The position numbers and the translations under genes are program-made. Under the pieces are notes generated by a model. It saw nothing but the letters and a program-made list of their open reading frames with translations. It searched no databases and had not been told where the DNA came from. A stretch of 64,000 bases of DNA. Source: Thermococcus sibiricus MM 739. GTDB taxonomy: Archaea > Methanobacteriota_B > Thermococci > Thermococcales > Thermococcaceae. Shown one piece after another: positions 25,564 through 34,601 of the stretch (the stretch's first letter is position 1; each line of letters opens with the position of its first letter). The stretch is from NCBI RefSeq assembly GCF_000022545.1, contig NC_012883.1, forward strand, positions 1,781,801-1,845,800, written 5' to 3'.

Positions 25564-26720
25564 GGTGATCCTCGCAAGAGACATTGGTAGACCTCCAGAA
25601 TTTGATTAACTACATTCCCCCATGTGTACTGGTCTGCGTAGTTCATTATTTTCTCTCTGTTCCATTCTTTCTCAAGTGCTATTAAAATTTTCTCTGCAAG
25701 ACACTTTGGATCCTTTGGTGGGCAGAGCAAGCCGTAATCCTCGGAGGTTATTATCTCGGGCACACCGCCGACAGCGGTCCCAACAAAGGGCAAACCAACG
25801 CCGAGAGCCTCGAACATCACCGTGGGATTCCCCTCACTCAAACTCGGCAAAACGAATAAATCAGCAGCGTTCATCCACAGGAGGATTTCGCTGTGGGGTT
25901 TAGCTCCAGCAAGCATAACATAATTTTCCAAGTTCAACTTTTTAATTTGAATCTCTAACTCCTTTTTGAGCGGCCCATCTCCAACGATGATAAGCATAAC
26001 ATCCTTCCTATGACTCACAACTTTCTCCATAGCTTCAATTAAATAGCTTTGACCCTTTACTGGCACCAAGTTAGCAACGTTCAGAATTATTTTTTTGTCC
26101 CGCGGAAGGTTAAGTTGTTCCCTGACAAGTAATTTGTCCATTGGCCTAAACTTATGGGAATTGAAGCCGTTAGGAATTACAGAGATTTTGTCCTCAGGAA
26201 TATCGAGCTTGGTGGTAAGTATTGTAAAGTTGCTTTTACTTACTGTAACTATGTGATCTGCAGAGTCCAAGGCAAATTTAACTTTTTTAAACCATTCCCT
26301 GCCCCTGAACGGAAGCTCATAAATGTCGTAACCATGACCAGTAATCACCAGTGGAACGCTGAACTCTTTTGATAGCTTCGCTGCAGCATACCCACTCGGC
26401 CATGTGAAATGTGCGTGGATTAGATCAAATTCAAGCTTCTCACGTTTAATAATCCTCAATGCAGCTTTAAAGAAGCTGTCACCGAGACGTTTTCTAAAGA
26501 ACTCTACGGGAGCGTGGAAGAACCGGGGATAGTAGACTCTAACGTTATCATACTCGTAATCGCGGAGGTTTCTGTTAGACCCCCATGGTTGAGGTGAGAT
26601 AACGTAAACATTTTCGAAATAATTCTCTAGATATCTTACCTGTTCCTTAACGAATACTCCCCCATGAAAAGAATTATCTTTATTCGGGTATGAATTGGTG
26701 ATTATCAAGAGATTTCGCAT
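25560..26720 (-). CDS. GT4-family glycosyltransferase
   Basis: A 386-aa GT-B enzyme. The N-domain starts MRNLLIITNSYPNKDNSF. The C-domain has NVANLVPVKGQSYLIEAM, the donor-site motif SLSEGNPTVMFEALGVGLP and GGVPEII. It transfers a sugar from a nucleotide donor in lipid-linked glycan assembly. Codons in 25753-26402 are nucleotide-identical to the GT4 gene at 62787-63977, while both ends differ, so the gene is a mosaic. ATG at 26720. Confidence 0.92.
   Translation of the reverse strand: MRNLLIITNSYPNKDNSFHGGVFVKEQVRYLENYFENVYVISPQPWGSNRNLRDYEYDNVRVYYPRFFHAPVEFFRKRLGDSFFKAALRIIKREKLEFDLIHAHFTWPSGYAAAKLSKEFSVPLVITGHGYDIYELPFRGREWFKKVKFALDSADHIVTVSKSNFTILTTKLDIPEDKISVIPNGFNSHKFRPMDKLLVREQLNLPRDKKIILNVANLVPVKGQSYLIEAMEKVVSHRKDVMLIIVGDGPLKKELEIQIKKLNLENYVMLAGAKPHSEILLWMNAADLFVLPSLSEGNPTVMFEALGVGLPFVGTAVGGVPEIITSEDYGLLCPPKDPKCLAEKILIALEKEWNREKIMNYADQYTWGNVVNQILEVYQCLLRGSP
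25753..26402 (+). repeat. 650-bp identical direct repeat, copy A
   Basis: Identical to 62971-63620 by reading both copies (offset 37218). It covers the central two thirds of two GT4 genes; divergence starts at once on either side (GGTTATT versus AACTATG on the left, TGTGAAAT versus AGTAAAAT on the right). Confidence 0.92.
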
Positions 26721-26787
26721 AAATTACCACCACCTTTTTCCCTTCGTTCTCCAGCTCCATTTCTTTCGTATCCTCCTAGGACTAAAC

Positions 26788-27033
26788 TTAAGTACCTTTC
26801 GGGATAGGGACCTTTAATATCTCAAAAGGCAAGAGTTTATCAATAATGCTTGGTATTCTAATGCGGATCACTTCAACTCCATTAATTGTTTCGTAAGAAG
26901 GATACTCCTTTTTTCTGTCCCATGCGATAACCTTAACCTTATAACCATGTTTAACCAAGCTCTCAGCCTCAGCAGTAACCCTGGGGTCGTGAGTATAACC
27001 ATTGTTGAGTATCATGAGCACGTTACTGTTCAT
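26788..27033 (-). pseudogene. Truncated GT4-type glycosyltransferase (N-terminal fragment)
   Basis: 81 residues resembling the N-domain of GT4 enzymes (VLMILNNGYTHDPRV, VKVIAWDRKKEYPS, INGVEVIRIRIPS), close to the start of the intact GT4 at 29963-31030. The reading stops at ILKVPIPKGT; the donor-binding C-domain is missing, and only ~65 nt separate it from the next GT4 gene. It keeps a good ribosome binding site (AGGAGGTG 5 nt before the ATG), located inside the end of the asnB reading frame. Probably a deletion remnant. Confidence 0.75.
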
Positions 27034-27163
27034 CAATCCACCTCCTAAACCACAAATCGAGGATTATAACCTTCCAGAGTTCTTGGGGATAGTTTTTCCT
27101 TCCAAGATAGTGTTCTTCAAGCATTTTTTTCACAACATCAGCCTTCCAGTACTTCCGCTTCTT
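27023..27163 (-). pseudogene. Out-of-frame C-terminal end of the asparagine synthetase-like gene
   Basis: After the stop of the upstream frame at 27162, the shifted frame reads KKRKYWKADVVKKMLEEHYL and then an end LWKVIILDLWFRRWIDEQ. That is the usual C-terminus of AsnB-type proteins (LW...LDLWFRRWID). Dropping one base from the A5 run at 27164-27168 joins the frames into ~616 aa. Confidence 0.85.
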
Positions 27164-28862
27164 AAAAACTATTCGACTCTATTATAGATTTGGCGAATGT
27201 ATACCCTACCTCCGTTCTCAATATATCTTCATCGGGAGTTGCAAATCCAATTTTACTTGTCCTAGTTCTGATATCCTCTGGCAAAATACCTCTTAGAGCC
27301 TCTCTCAAAATCTTTTTGGTGATACCCTTATCGATCTTGGCTTCGGCAGGTAGGGAGAGTACATATTCAACAAGTTCATGGTCACAGAAAGGAACCCTAC
27401 TCTCTATGCTCCATCTCATTGAGTTTTTATCCTCAAATCTAAGGAGGTGGGGAAGAGAATAATATGTTTCCGCAAGAATTAGAGCTTCTTTTAAACTTTT
27501 AGCACCCCATTGGGGTTCTTTGGACCCCCTATCTTTATATCGTTCAACAAAATCATCTGCCAAATACGGAAAGCGCCTCTTCCAGAGCAAACGTTTCACG
27601 AACTTTGGAGAAAGATAGAAAATCATATTCGATATAGGGCTCCATGATTTGTAAGTTTTGTAATAGGCTATTATCTCACTTATCAGTTTTATCCATCTAA
27701 AACTTCTAAAAAGTTCAGCAAAGTAATATTCAAAAAAATGGTGATAACCTCCAAGTATCTCATCGCTTCCCTGTCCATCTAGCAAAACTTTCATCCCGTG
27801 TTCTTTAGCAAGTTTCATAACTCTGTATTGCCCATAGATGCTAAGTGTGAAAAACGGTTCCTCTTGGCTGTATACCAAGTCATCAATGTCTCGTAGTATA
27901 TCACCAACAGTAAATGTTGTAGTATACCTTTTAACGTTACATTCACGAACAACACTTTCCTGATACTTGCTTTCATCAAGTTTAAACCCTGGGAAAACAA
28001 GAGAAAATGTCTTTATTTCAAGGTTTTTGTTAATTTCCCTCATCATACATACAATGCTCGAGCTGTCAAGACCACCACTCAAGCACGAACCCACTGGAAC
28101 GTCAGCTATTAAACGTCTCTGAACGGCCTTTTTGAATATGTCTCTAAAAACAGCAGGATTTTCTGTAATAACTGTTTTTAATTTCACTTGTTCACGCAAC
28201 TCATAGTACTTAAACGTTTTAAGTTTCCTAGTTGTTAAATCAAAAACAGCACTATGACCGGGCATTAACCTCTTTATTCCCTCAAAGAATGTGTCTTCTG
28301 TGTGATCAAGGAGATTGTAATAAAGAAAATCAAAGATTACAGAATCATTAGGTTTCCTTTCAATGTTGTGCTCTAGTATTGCTTTAATCTCTGAGCTGAA
28401 AATAATGTTTTGCCCATCATAATAGTAGTATAGAGGTTTTATTCCAAATCTGTCTCTGCTTAGAAAGAGCAGATTCTTACCCTTATCATAAATTGCAAAA
28501 GCCCACATACCATTAAACTTTTTAATACAATCAAAACCCCACTCCAAGTAAGCTGCCAAAATAACCTCCGTATCAGTGTTCGAATTAAAAGTATATCCCC
28601 TTTCTTCCAGCTCCTTGCGAAGTTCCATAAAATTGTAAACTTCACCATTATAGACAATCCAAATCTCTCTCCCATCTTTCTCATATCTCATCGGCTGATG
28701 ACCCTTTGGAGAGAGATCAATAATCGCAAGCCTTACATGTCCAAGACTAACATTCTCATCAACATAAATATCCTCATCATCAGGCCCACGATGGCGAATA
28801 GCATCATTCATCTCCCGAACAAGCTTCACATCACTCCACGAAAACCCATTAATACCACACAC
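27162..28862 (-). CDS. asnB: Asparagine synthetase-like glutamine amidotransferase (frameshifted near the end)
   Basis: 566 aa in this frame. It starts with GTG, giving Met-Cys-Gly (MCGINGFSW) with the class II amidotransferase nucleophile Cys2. The glutaminase domain is ~1-190 (RHRGPDDE, YNGEVYNF). The AsnB synthetase domain carries the PP-loop SCLSGGLDSSSIVCMM and LLDGQGSDEILGGYHHF. GGGTGAT lies 5 nt upstream. In glycan operons such enzymes amidate uronic-acid carboxyls (WbpS-like) rather than aspartate. The last ~50 residues are in another frame, so the gene is either mutated, affected by a sequencing error in an A5 run, or frameshifted in translation. Confidence 0.88.
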   Translation of the reverse strand: MCGINGFSWSDVKLVREMNDAIRHRGPDDEDIYVDENVSLGHVRLAIIDLSPKGHQPMRYEKDGREIWIVYNGEVYNFMELRKELEERGYTFNSNTDTEVILAAYLEWGFDCIKKFNGMWAFAIYDKGKNLLFLSRDRFGIKPLYYYYDGQNIIFSSEIKAILEHNIERKPNDSVIFDFLYYNLLDHTEDTFFEGIKRLMPGHSAVFDLTTRKLKTFKYYELREQVKLKTVITENPAVFRDIFKKAVQRRLIADVPVGSCLSGGLDSSSIVCMMREINKNLEIKTFSLVFPGFKLDESKYQESVVRECNVKRYTTTFTVGDILRDIDDLVYSQEEPFFTLSIYGQYRVMKLAKEHGMKVLLDGQGSDEILGGYHHFFEYYFAELFRSFRWIKLISEIIAYYKTYKSWSPISNMIFYLSPKFVKRLLWKRRFPYLADDFVERYKDRGSKEPQWGAKSLKEALILAETYYSLPHLLRFEDKNSMRWSIESRVPFCDHELVEYVLSLPAEAKIDKGITKKILREALRGILPEDIRTRTSKIGFATPDEDILRTEVGYTFAKSIIESNSF

Positions 28863-28886
28863 TACACATCACCCTCTACAAAATTG

Positions 28887-29966
28887 TTAAGAGCCATTTT
28901 GCCATAATATTTCTGCTATCCTTTTGCTGGCCTTACCATCACCAAACTTGTAAGTATATGTTTCTCCACTAGGCTCGAACTCAGCTATGGCCCACAGTAT
29001 CTTTTCTTTATCTGCTCCCACCAATATGTTCCATCCATCCTTGACGGTTTCAACCCACTCAGTCCTTTCACGTAAAGTTATGCAGGGAACTTTAAGGAAG
29101 TAAGCTTCCTTTTGAACACCACCGGAATCAGTCAGTATTTTCTTAGCGTTTTCTTCGAGAACCAGCATGTCAAAGTAACCAACAGGATCAACAAGCAGTA
29201 AGTTATTCGAATTTTTAATTTTCTCGATAAGGTTATATAGTTCAAGGTATCTTCTGGTTCTTGGATGAGCCGGAAAAACTATTAACTCACCACTCTCAAT
29301 AAATGCATTGACTATGTTCTCAAGATTCTTCTTGTTGTCAGTATTTTCTGCCCTGTGGACCGTAGCCAATATATATTTCTTGGGTCTTAATCCCAACTCA
29401 TCCAAAATCTTTGATTCTCTTTCGGCAACCTTGATGTTATAGAGTAGTGCATCGTACATTACATCTCCGGTTAAATAAACTCCTTCCTTAATTCCTTCAT
29501 TATGGAGGTTTTTGACTGCAGTTTCTGTGGGAGCAAACAAGTAGTCACTAATGTGATCGGTCAAAACCCTATTCACTTCTTCGGGCATTCTTTTATCAAA
29601 GCTCCTCAAGCCGGCCTCAACGTGGGCAACTTTAATGTGAAGCTTCACGGCAGCCAAAGCTCCAGCGAGAGTTGAATTAGTGTCCCCATAAACGAGAACA
29701 AGATCTGGCTTTTCTTTCATCAAAACCCCCTCTATCCTCTTCAACATCTCACCAGTCTGGTAGCCATGACTTCCGGAGCCCACGCCGAGATTGTAATCAG
29801 GCTCACGTATGCCTAGTTGATCGAAGAAAATCTTGTTCATCTCGTAGTCGTAGTGCTGACCAGTATGGATAATAACTTCATCCAACCCTTTCTTCTCAAG
29901 CTCCCTCGAAACTGAAGCCATCTTAATAAACTGCGGACGAGCACCAACGATTGTTGCTATCTTCAT
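28887..29966 (-). CDS. wecB: UDP-N-acetylglucosamine 2-epimerase (non-hydrolysing)
   Basis: A 359-aa GT-B-like epimerase. MKIATIVGARPQFIK opens the protein, with HTGQHYDYEMN, VYGDTNSTLAGAL, HVEAGLRSFD, PEEVNRVLTDH, TVHRAENTD and LTDSGGVQKEA as family landmarks. It interconverts UDP-GlcNAc and UDP-ManNAc or, as WbpI/WlbD, epimerises UDP-diacetamido-glucuronate. The divergent operon makes exactly that substrate. GGAGGTG lies 5 nt before the ATG at 29966, which overlaps the stop of the preceding GT4 gene by 4 nt. Confidence 0.93.
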   Translation of the reverse strand: MKIATIVGARPQFIKMASVSRELEKKGLDEVIIHTGQHYDYEMNKIFFDQLGIREPDYNLGVGSGSHGYQTGEMLKRIEGVLMKEKPDLVLVYGDTNSTLAGALAAVKLHIKVAHVEAGLRSFDKRMPEEVNRVLTDHISDYLFAPTETAVKNLHNEGIKEGVYLTGDVMYDALLYNIKVAERESKILDELGLRPKKYILATVHRAENTDNKKNLENIVNAFIESGELIVFPAHPRTRRYLELYNLIEKIKNSNNLLLVDPVGYFDMLVLEENAKKILTDSGGVQKEAYFLKVPCITLRERTEWVETVKDGWNILVGADKEKILWAIAEFEPSGETYTYKFGDGKASKRIAEILWQNGS

Positions 29967-31030
29967 TTGAGCACCTCCGAGTAAAGTTTGATAAGCCTCT
30001 TCTCCATTATATCCCATGTGTATTTCTTTAGGAAAATTTTCCTGCCAAAGTGAGCTTTCTTTTTTATGACTTTGGGGGTCTCAATGATTTCTTTAAGTGC
30101 CTTCTTAACGGCACTTTTTGAGTAATCAACTGGAATCACAAACTTCTCCGCAAGCTTTTCGGGAAGTGTTCCTTTAACGACCAGAACAGGAGTTCCTGTC
30201 CACATGGCCTCAAACAGCTTGTTAGGGGATGCGATCTTATTATTAAGAACGCTAGGATCGTATAGGATAAAAGTAACATGTGCCCTTGAAAGTTCCTCCA
30301 AGGCTCTTTCATGAGGTACATGTCCCAAATAAACTGCCGAGGACGATTTTATTTCGTCCTTAAGAGTTCCGCTACCTGCAATTCGAATACTAACATCGAG
30401 AGTAGAAGATATATCAACTATCTCCTTAACGAAACGACCCTCTGACAAAACTCCACCATAAAAAATCGTAAAGATCTTAGCCTTTTTTTGAGACACACCA
30501 AAAGGATTTATAGTGTTCATAATTATTACTGTCATATTAGGACGAGCCCTTTCAAGCAGTATTTTCATCATTTCTTGGTTAACAGTGATAACAATGTCAG
30601 CTTTTCCCATAATAATCGAATCTAATCGTTTTATCAGAGATGAAACTCTGTTATTCCGGACAAAACTCTCATAAAGATCATGTACATCATAAACCCACAT
30701 AACTTTTTTCTTGAGTTTTTTGAAGAAAAACCCTAACACAGCAGTATCAAAATCATGAGTATGTATGGCATCTGGCTTCAACTTTAAAATAACTCTAAAA
30801 GCATTTAGGTAAAATAGTGGGAGCTTCAACGCCATCAACGGCCCGTATCCTGCTTTGGGACCAACTCGAATAACCCTAAAGCCTTCAATAACTTCTTCTT
30901 TAGGGTACTTCCCCTCCCTATCCCACGCAATGATGTAAACTTCGTGTCCATGCTTGGCTAGACTTTTTGCTTCTTTATAAACCCTTGGATCAGGTTTGAA
31001 GGGATTTGTAACAGTCATTACTATCCTCAT
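29963..31030 (-). CDS. GT4-family glycosyltransferase
   Basis: A 355-aa GT-B glycosyltransferase: MRIVMTVTNPFKPDPRVYK at the start, DAIHTHDFDTA, IFYGGVLSEGRFVKEIVDIS at the domain linker, and a C-domain ending SPNKLFEAMWTGTPVLVVK (donor-site glutamate). The ATG at 31030 has AGGTGAT upstream; the longer reading to 31057 overlaps the upstream gene. It overlaps wecB by 4 nt and belongs to the 32.0-23.0 kb minus-strand operon. Sugar specificity unknown. Confidence 0.88.
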   Translation of the reverse strand: MRIVMTVTNPFKPDPRVYKEAKSLAKHGHEVYIIAWDREGKYPKEEVIEGFRVIRVGPKAGYGPLMALKLPLFYLNAFRVILKLKPDAIHTHDFDTAVLGFFFKKLKKKVMWVYDVHDLYESFVRNNRVSSLIKRLDSIIMGKADIVITVNQEMMKILLERARPNMTVIIMNTINPFGVSQKKAKIFTIFYGGVLSEGRFVKEIVDISSTLDVSIRIAGSGTLKDEIKSSSAVYLGHVPHERALEELSRAHVTFILYDPSVLNNKIASPNKLFEAMWTGTPVLVVKGTLPEKLAEKFVIPVDYSKSAVKKALKEIIETPKVIKKKAHFGRKIFLKKYTWDIMEKRLIKLYSEVLK

Positions 31031-31034
31031 TTCA

Positions 31035-32009
31035 TCACCTATAGGCCCTCTTTCCAAGCAACAACCCAGCTATAAATCCAAAGCTTATTAAGTTATGGAA
31101 GAGCCACATTACCGGAGGAAGTGCAAGAGCATCGGCGTTTTTTGTTCTTCGCCATAGCCTAAAACCCTCACCGAAAAGCAAAAGCCAGTAAAGGATAAAT
31201 GGCCACATTAAAATGCTCCAAAAAGGAATTAACATTTCAAACCCTAGAAACCCTATAGGAAAAATCCACAGGGGAGAGAAATAGCCTTTTCTTATTGCCA
31301 TGCTTTTAACCGCACCATAGTTGAAGCTCTGCTTTAAGAATCCTTTCCACGTTGAGCGGGCGAAGTAGTAGCTTACAATCTCAGGATTAAAGAACAGTTT
31401 GTAGTCCCTCTTGTTTATTCTCAGGTTGAACTCGAAGTCGTTTCCGGTCAACATGTCCTCATCAAAACCCCCGATTTCCTCGGCGATTTTTTTGTCATAA
31501 AGCGCGAAGGCAACAGTTTTGGCAAAATGTGGCTTTTCTTCATACCAAAATGTGCTTGCACCAGAAAGAGGTGAGGAGTAGATTAAAGCTACAAACTTGG
31601 CCAGTCTACTTTCATAGAGTTTGATTATTTTACCTCCCACTCCAGCAAGCTTTGGTTCCTTTTCCTTAATTTCCAAAAAAGTTTCAACACTTTTTCTTAA
31701 AAAATCTCTTTCAGGATAAGCGTGAGCACCAAAAATTATGAAGAAATCCCCTCTTGCCTCTTGGATTCCTATGTTAAAGGCATAAACCTGTCTTCTCTTC
31801 GGATTTTTTCGGTATTTCACAAGCTCTGGATATCTACGTTCAAAATCTCTCACTATCTCTGCGGTTTTATCGGTACTCATTCCATCATACAAGAGAATTT
31901 CATACCTGTCTTTCGGATAATCTTGATTAACCCATTCCTCGAGGCATTTGCCGATGTATTTTTCCTCGTTGTAAGCGGGAATTATAACCGAGACAAATGG
32001 AAGCTCCAT
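31035..32009 (-). CDS. Membrane-associated GT2 glycosyltransferase
   Basis: A 324-aa enzyme with a GT-A domain ([52 protein letters not shown] with the catalytic acid region) and ~3 C-terminal membrane helices ([17 protein letters not shown] onward). The arrangement is like ExoA-type succinoglycan transferases. The ATG at 32009 follows GGGTGAAAT. First gene of the minus-strand operon; it shares a 55-bp divergent promoter region with the acetyltransferase gene at 32065. Confidence 0.88.
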   Translation of the reverse strand: MELPFVSVIIPAYNEEKYIGKCLEEWVNQDYPKDRYEILLYDGMSTDKTAEIVRDFERRYPELVKYRKNPKRRQVYAFNIGIQEARGDFFIIFGAHAYPERDFLRKSVETFLEIKEKEPKLAGVGGKIIKLYESRLAKFVALIYSSPLSGASTFWYEEKPHFAKTVAFALYDKKIAEEIGGFDEDMLTGNDFEFNLRINKRDYKLFFNPEIVSYYFARSTWKGFLKQSFNYGAVKSMAIRKGYFSPLWIFPIGFLGFEMLIPFWSILMWPFILYWLLLFGEGFRLWRRTKNADALALPPVMWLFHNLISFGFIAGLLLGKRAYR

Positions 32010-32064
32010 TATTTCACCCGATACTTTTTTATTATTGCGCACTTTTTATAAATTGGTGTGGTCA

Positions 32065-32670
32065 ATGACTCAAAAGTATTTCGTTCATCCTTTGGCTGTT
32101 GTGGAAGAAAACGTTGAAATCGGAGAAGGAACCAGAATATGGCACTTCGCTCACATAAGAAAGGGGGCAAAAATAGGCAAAAACTGCAACATTGGAAAGG
32201 ACGTTTACATCGACGTGGGAGTTGAGATAGGCAACAACGTGAAAATCCAGAACGGAGTGAGCGTTTATCGCGGCGTCAAGGTTGAGGAGGATGTCTTTCT
32301 CGGCCCGCATATGACTTTCACCAATGATCTTTATCCAAGGGCCTTTAATCAGGACTGGGAACTGGTGTCAACTTTAGTAAAGAAGGGCGCAAGCATTGGG
32401 GCCCATGCAACCATAGTCTGCGGGGTAACGATTGGTGAATACGCTATGGTAGGGGCTGGAGCTGTTGTTACCAAAGATGTGCCACCATTCGGGTTAGTTT
32501 TTGGAAACCCGGCCCGTTTGAAGGGTTTCGTCTGCTACTGCGGAAGAAAACTAAAGGAAAAGATTGGTGAAAATGAGGGTAATGTTATATTCAAATGCTC
32601 CCACTGTGGGAGAGAGGTTAAAATCAAAAGAGAAGATTATGAAAAATACCTGAAAGAAAAAGACTTGTGA
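32065..32670 (+). CDS. wlbB: Hexapeptide N-acetyltransferase with zinc ribbon (WbpD/WlbB-like)
   Basis: A 201-aa left-handed beta-helix acyltransferase ([24 protein letters not shown]-like repeats, [24 protein letters not shown]). Its C-terminal zinc ribbon has CYCG near ~156 and CSHCG near ~180. It matches enzymes acetylating the 3-amino group of UDP-2-acetamido-3-amino-2,3-dideoxyglucuronate. The ATG at 32065 has GGTGTGG upstream; a TATA-like TTTTTATAAATT lies just before. It heads the plus-strand operon with aminotransferase, dehydrogenases and a HEPN/MNT pair. Confidence 0.87.
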   Translation: MTQKYFVHPLAVVEENVEIGEGTRIWHFAHIRKGAKIGKNCNIGKDVYIDVGVEIGNNVKIQNGVSVYRGVKVEEDVFLGPHMTFTNDLYPRAFNQDWELVSTLVKKGASIGAHATIVCGVTIGEYAMVGAGAVVTKDVPPFGLVFGNPARLKGFVCYCGRKLKEKIGENEGNVIFKCSHCGREVKIKREDYEKYLKEKDL

Positions 32671-32680
32671 GGTGCTTTAA

Positions 32681-33781
32681 ATGATACCAATTGCTAAACC
32701 CTTGATTGGCGAAGAAGAAATAAACGCCGTAACTGAGGTTTTGAAGAGTGGAATGTTGGCGAGTGGAAAGGAAGTAAAAGAGTTTGAAAAAGAGTTCGCT
32801 CAATACTTAGGGGCAAAGCATGGAATAGCCGTTGTAAATGGTACTGCTGCCTTGGATGTAGCGTTAAGAGCCCTCAAAATAGGGCCCGGAGATGAGATCA
32901 TTACAACACCTTTCACCTTCATAGCCTCCGCGAATGCAATTCTATTCCAAGGGGCGAGGCCCGTTTTTGCAGACATAGATGAGAAAACTTACAACCTTGA
33001 CCCAAACGATGTTCTTGAGAAAATAACGGACAAAACGAAAGCCATAGTGGTGGTTCACCTCTACGGCCAGCCGGCTGATATGAAGGCCTTTAAAGAAATT
33101 GCCGAGGACTACAAGCTCTACCTCGTTGAGGACTGCGCCCAAGCCCACGGTGCAGAGTTTGAGGGCCAAAAGGTGGGAACCTTTGGCGACATTGCCGCGT
33201 TCAGCTTTTACCCCACAAAGAACATGACTACAGGGGAGGGCGGGATGGTCGTAACGAATGAGGATGAACTAGCCAAGAGAGCGGATTTGATTAGGAACCA
33301 CGGGCAGGCTGAGAAGTACCTCCATGTCGAGCTCGGCTACAATCTGAGGATGACAAACATTAATGCCGCCATCGGAAGGGCTCAGCTCAGAAAGCTCGAT
33401 GCTTGGAACGAGAAGAGAATTGAGAACGCCAAGCTCTTAAGCGAGGGAATAAGCAAAATCGATGGTTTAACTCCCCCATACGTTGATGAAAGAGTTAAGC
33501 ACGTCTTCCACCAGTATGTAATAAGAGTCGAAGATGATTTCCCACTGAGCAGGGACGAGCTCATGGCAAAATTGAGGGAAAAAGGGATTGGAAGTGCAGT
33601 ACATTATCCAATTCCGGTTCATCACCAGCCGTTCTATCAAAAGCTCGGCTATCCAAAAGATATTTGCCCAAACGCAATCGAAGCCTCAAAGAGAGTGCTA
33701 AGCCTTCCGGTGCATCCGGCCGTTAGCGAGGAGGACATAGCTTATATAGTAAGCACGCTCAAAATGCTTTATGAATCCTAG
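32681..33781 (+). CDS. wlbC: DegT/DnrJ/EryC1 sugar aminotransferase (WbpE/WlbC-like)
   Basis: A 366-aa PLP enzyme. It opens with MIPIAKPLIGEEEINAV, has VEDCAQAHGAEFEGQKVG, and carries the Schiff-base lysine K180 in [15 protein letters not shown]. WbpE-type enzymes transaminate UDP-2-acetamido-3-oxo-glucuronate using glutamate. The 10-nt gap to the acetyltransferase gene and GGTGCT upstream show operon structure. The context with WbpA/B/D/I-like genes gives the substrate; otherwise the family is broad. Confidence 0.88.
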   Translation: MIPIAKPLIGEEEINAVTEVLKSGMLASGKEVKEFEKEFAQYLGAKHGIAVVNGTAALDVALRALKIGPGDEIITTPFTFIASANAILFQGARPVFADIDEKTYNLDPNDVLEKITDKTKAIVVVHLYGQPADMKAFKEIAEDYKLYLVEDCAQAHGAEFEGQKVGTFGDIAAFSFYPTKNMTTGEGGMVVTNEDELAKRADLIRNHGQAEKYLHVELGYNLRMTNINAAIGRAQLRKLDAWNEKRIENAKLLSEGISKIDGLTPPYVDERVKHVFHQYVIRVEDDFPLSRDELMAKLREKGIGSAVHYPIPVHHQPFYQKLGYPKDICPNAIEASKRVLSLPVHPAVSEEDIAYIVSTLKMLYES

Positions 33782-33795
33782 TCATGGTGAAAAAT

Positions 33796-34221
33796 ATGTT
33801 TAAAGAGGAAGAATATGAGAGGTGGATGAGAGAAGCCAAGAGGACTTTAAGTTCTGCATATTCCGATTTAGAGCATGCCTACTATGAGTGGGCAAGTTTT
33901 AAAGCCCAACAGGCTGCAGAACTTGCTGTCAAGGCCATTTTAAGAGGAATCGGCCTTGCACCAATTGGACATTCGATAACCAAGCTCTTACGGGAGTTAA
34001 ACACCCTTGGAATAGATGTTCCAAAAGAAATCCTATACTACGCCATGGAGCTCGACAGGAATTATATTGCTCCAAGATACCCAGATGCATATTCCGAAGG
34101 TGCCCCTTTTGAGTATTATTCGGAAGAAATAGCCAAAGAACTTATATCCTATGTGGAAAAGATAATTAAATTCGTTGAGGGCCTGAAAAATGAGCTTGGA
34201 AAAACTCAAGGCATTCGTTGA
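33796..34221 (+). CDS. HEPN-domain protein of a HEPN/MNT pair
   Basis: A 141-aa helical HEPN protein (EEEYERWMREAKRTLSSA, FKAQQAAELAVKAIL, ALDRNY-like segment MELDRNYIAPRYP). The strict R-x4-H-x-Y RNase motif of HepT is not obvious, so it may belong to the non-toxic or substrate-binding HEPN group. It overlaps the next gene (MNT) by 32 nt. It sits between the aminotransferase and Gfo/Idh genes, interrupting an otherwise purely biosynthetic operon. The ATG at 33796 has GGTGA upstream. Confidence 0.82.
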   Translation: MFKEEEYERWMREAKRTLSSAYSDLEHAYYEWASFKAQQAAELAVKAILRGIGLAPIGHSITKLLRELNTLGIDVPKEILYYAMELDRNYIAPRYPDAYSEGAPFEYYSEEIAKELISYVEKIIKFVEGLKNELGKTQGIR

Positions 34222-34591
34222 AAGAATCGCAAGGCACCTAGAAGGCAAAGCCACCATAATCCTTTTTGGATCCTACGCTAGAGGAAACTATAATTTGGCC
34301 AGCGATTTTGATATCATTGTAATTTCCGATAAATTAAAGGGAAATCCACTTGAAAGAACGAGGGGGCTATATATGCTCAATGAGGAATTCTTGCCCGTGG
34401 ACATTATTGCCTATACAAGAAAAGAATTTTTAAAGGCCTTGGAAAATCTTTCCCCTTCCGCTCTTGATGCCATGGAGTATGGAAAAGTCCTTTACGACGA
34501 TGGCTTTTATAATGTTGCAAAGAAAAAATTTGAAGAGCTCAAAAAGAAGGGGCTGAAAAAAGAGCGCTACTGGATGATGGCTGGCTTATGA
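34190..34591 (+). CDS. MNT-type nucleotidyltransferase
   Basis: A 133-aa protein with the minimal nucleotidyltransferase motif [22 protein letters not shown] (G-S-Y then D-x-D) near residues 25-45, and a variable helical C-terminus. Partner of the upstream HEPN gene. Such pairs act as toxin-antitoxin modules; which partner modifies which is not proven here. Its end lies 10 nt before the dehydrogenase ATG, so it is probably transcribed with the sugar genes. Confidence 0.85.
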   Translation: MSLEKLKAFVERIARHLEGKATIILFGSYARGNYNLASDFDIIVISDKLKGNPLERTRGLYMLNEEFLPVDIIAYTRKEFLKALENLSPSALDAMEYGKVLYDDGFYNVAKKKFEELKKKGLKKERYWMMAGL

Positions 34592-34601
34592 GGTGGTTGA
34601 A

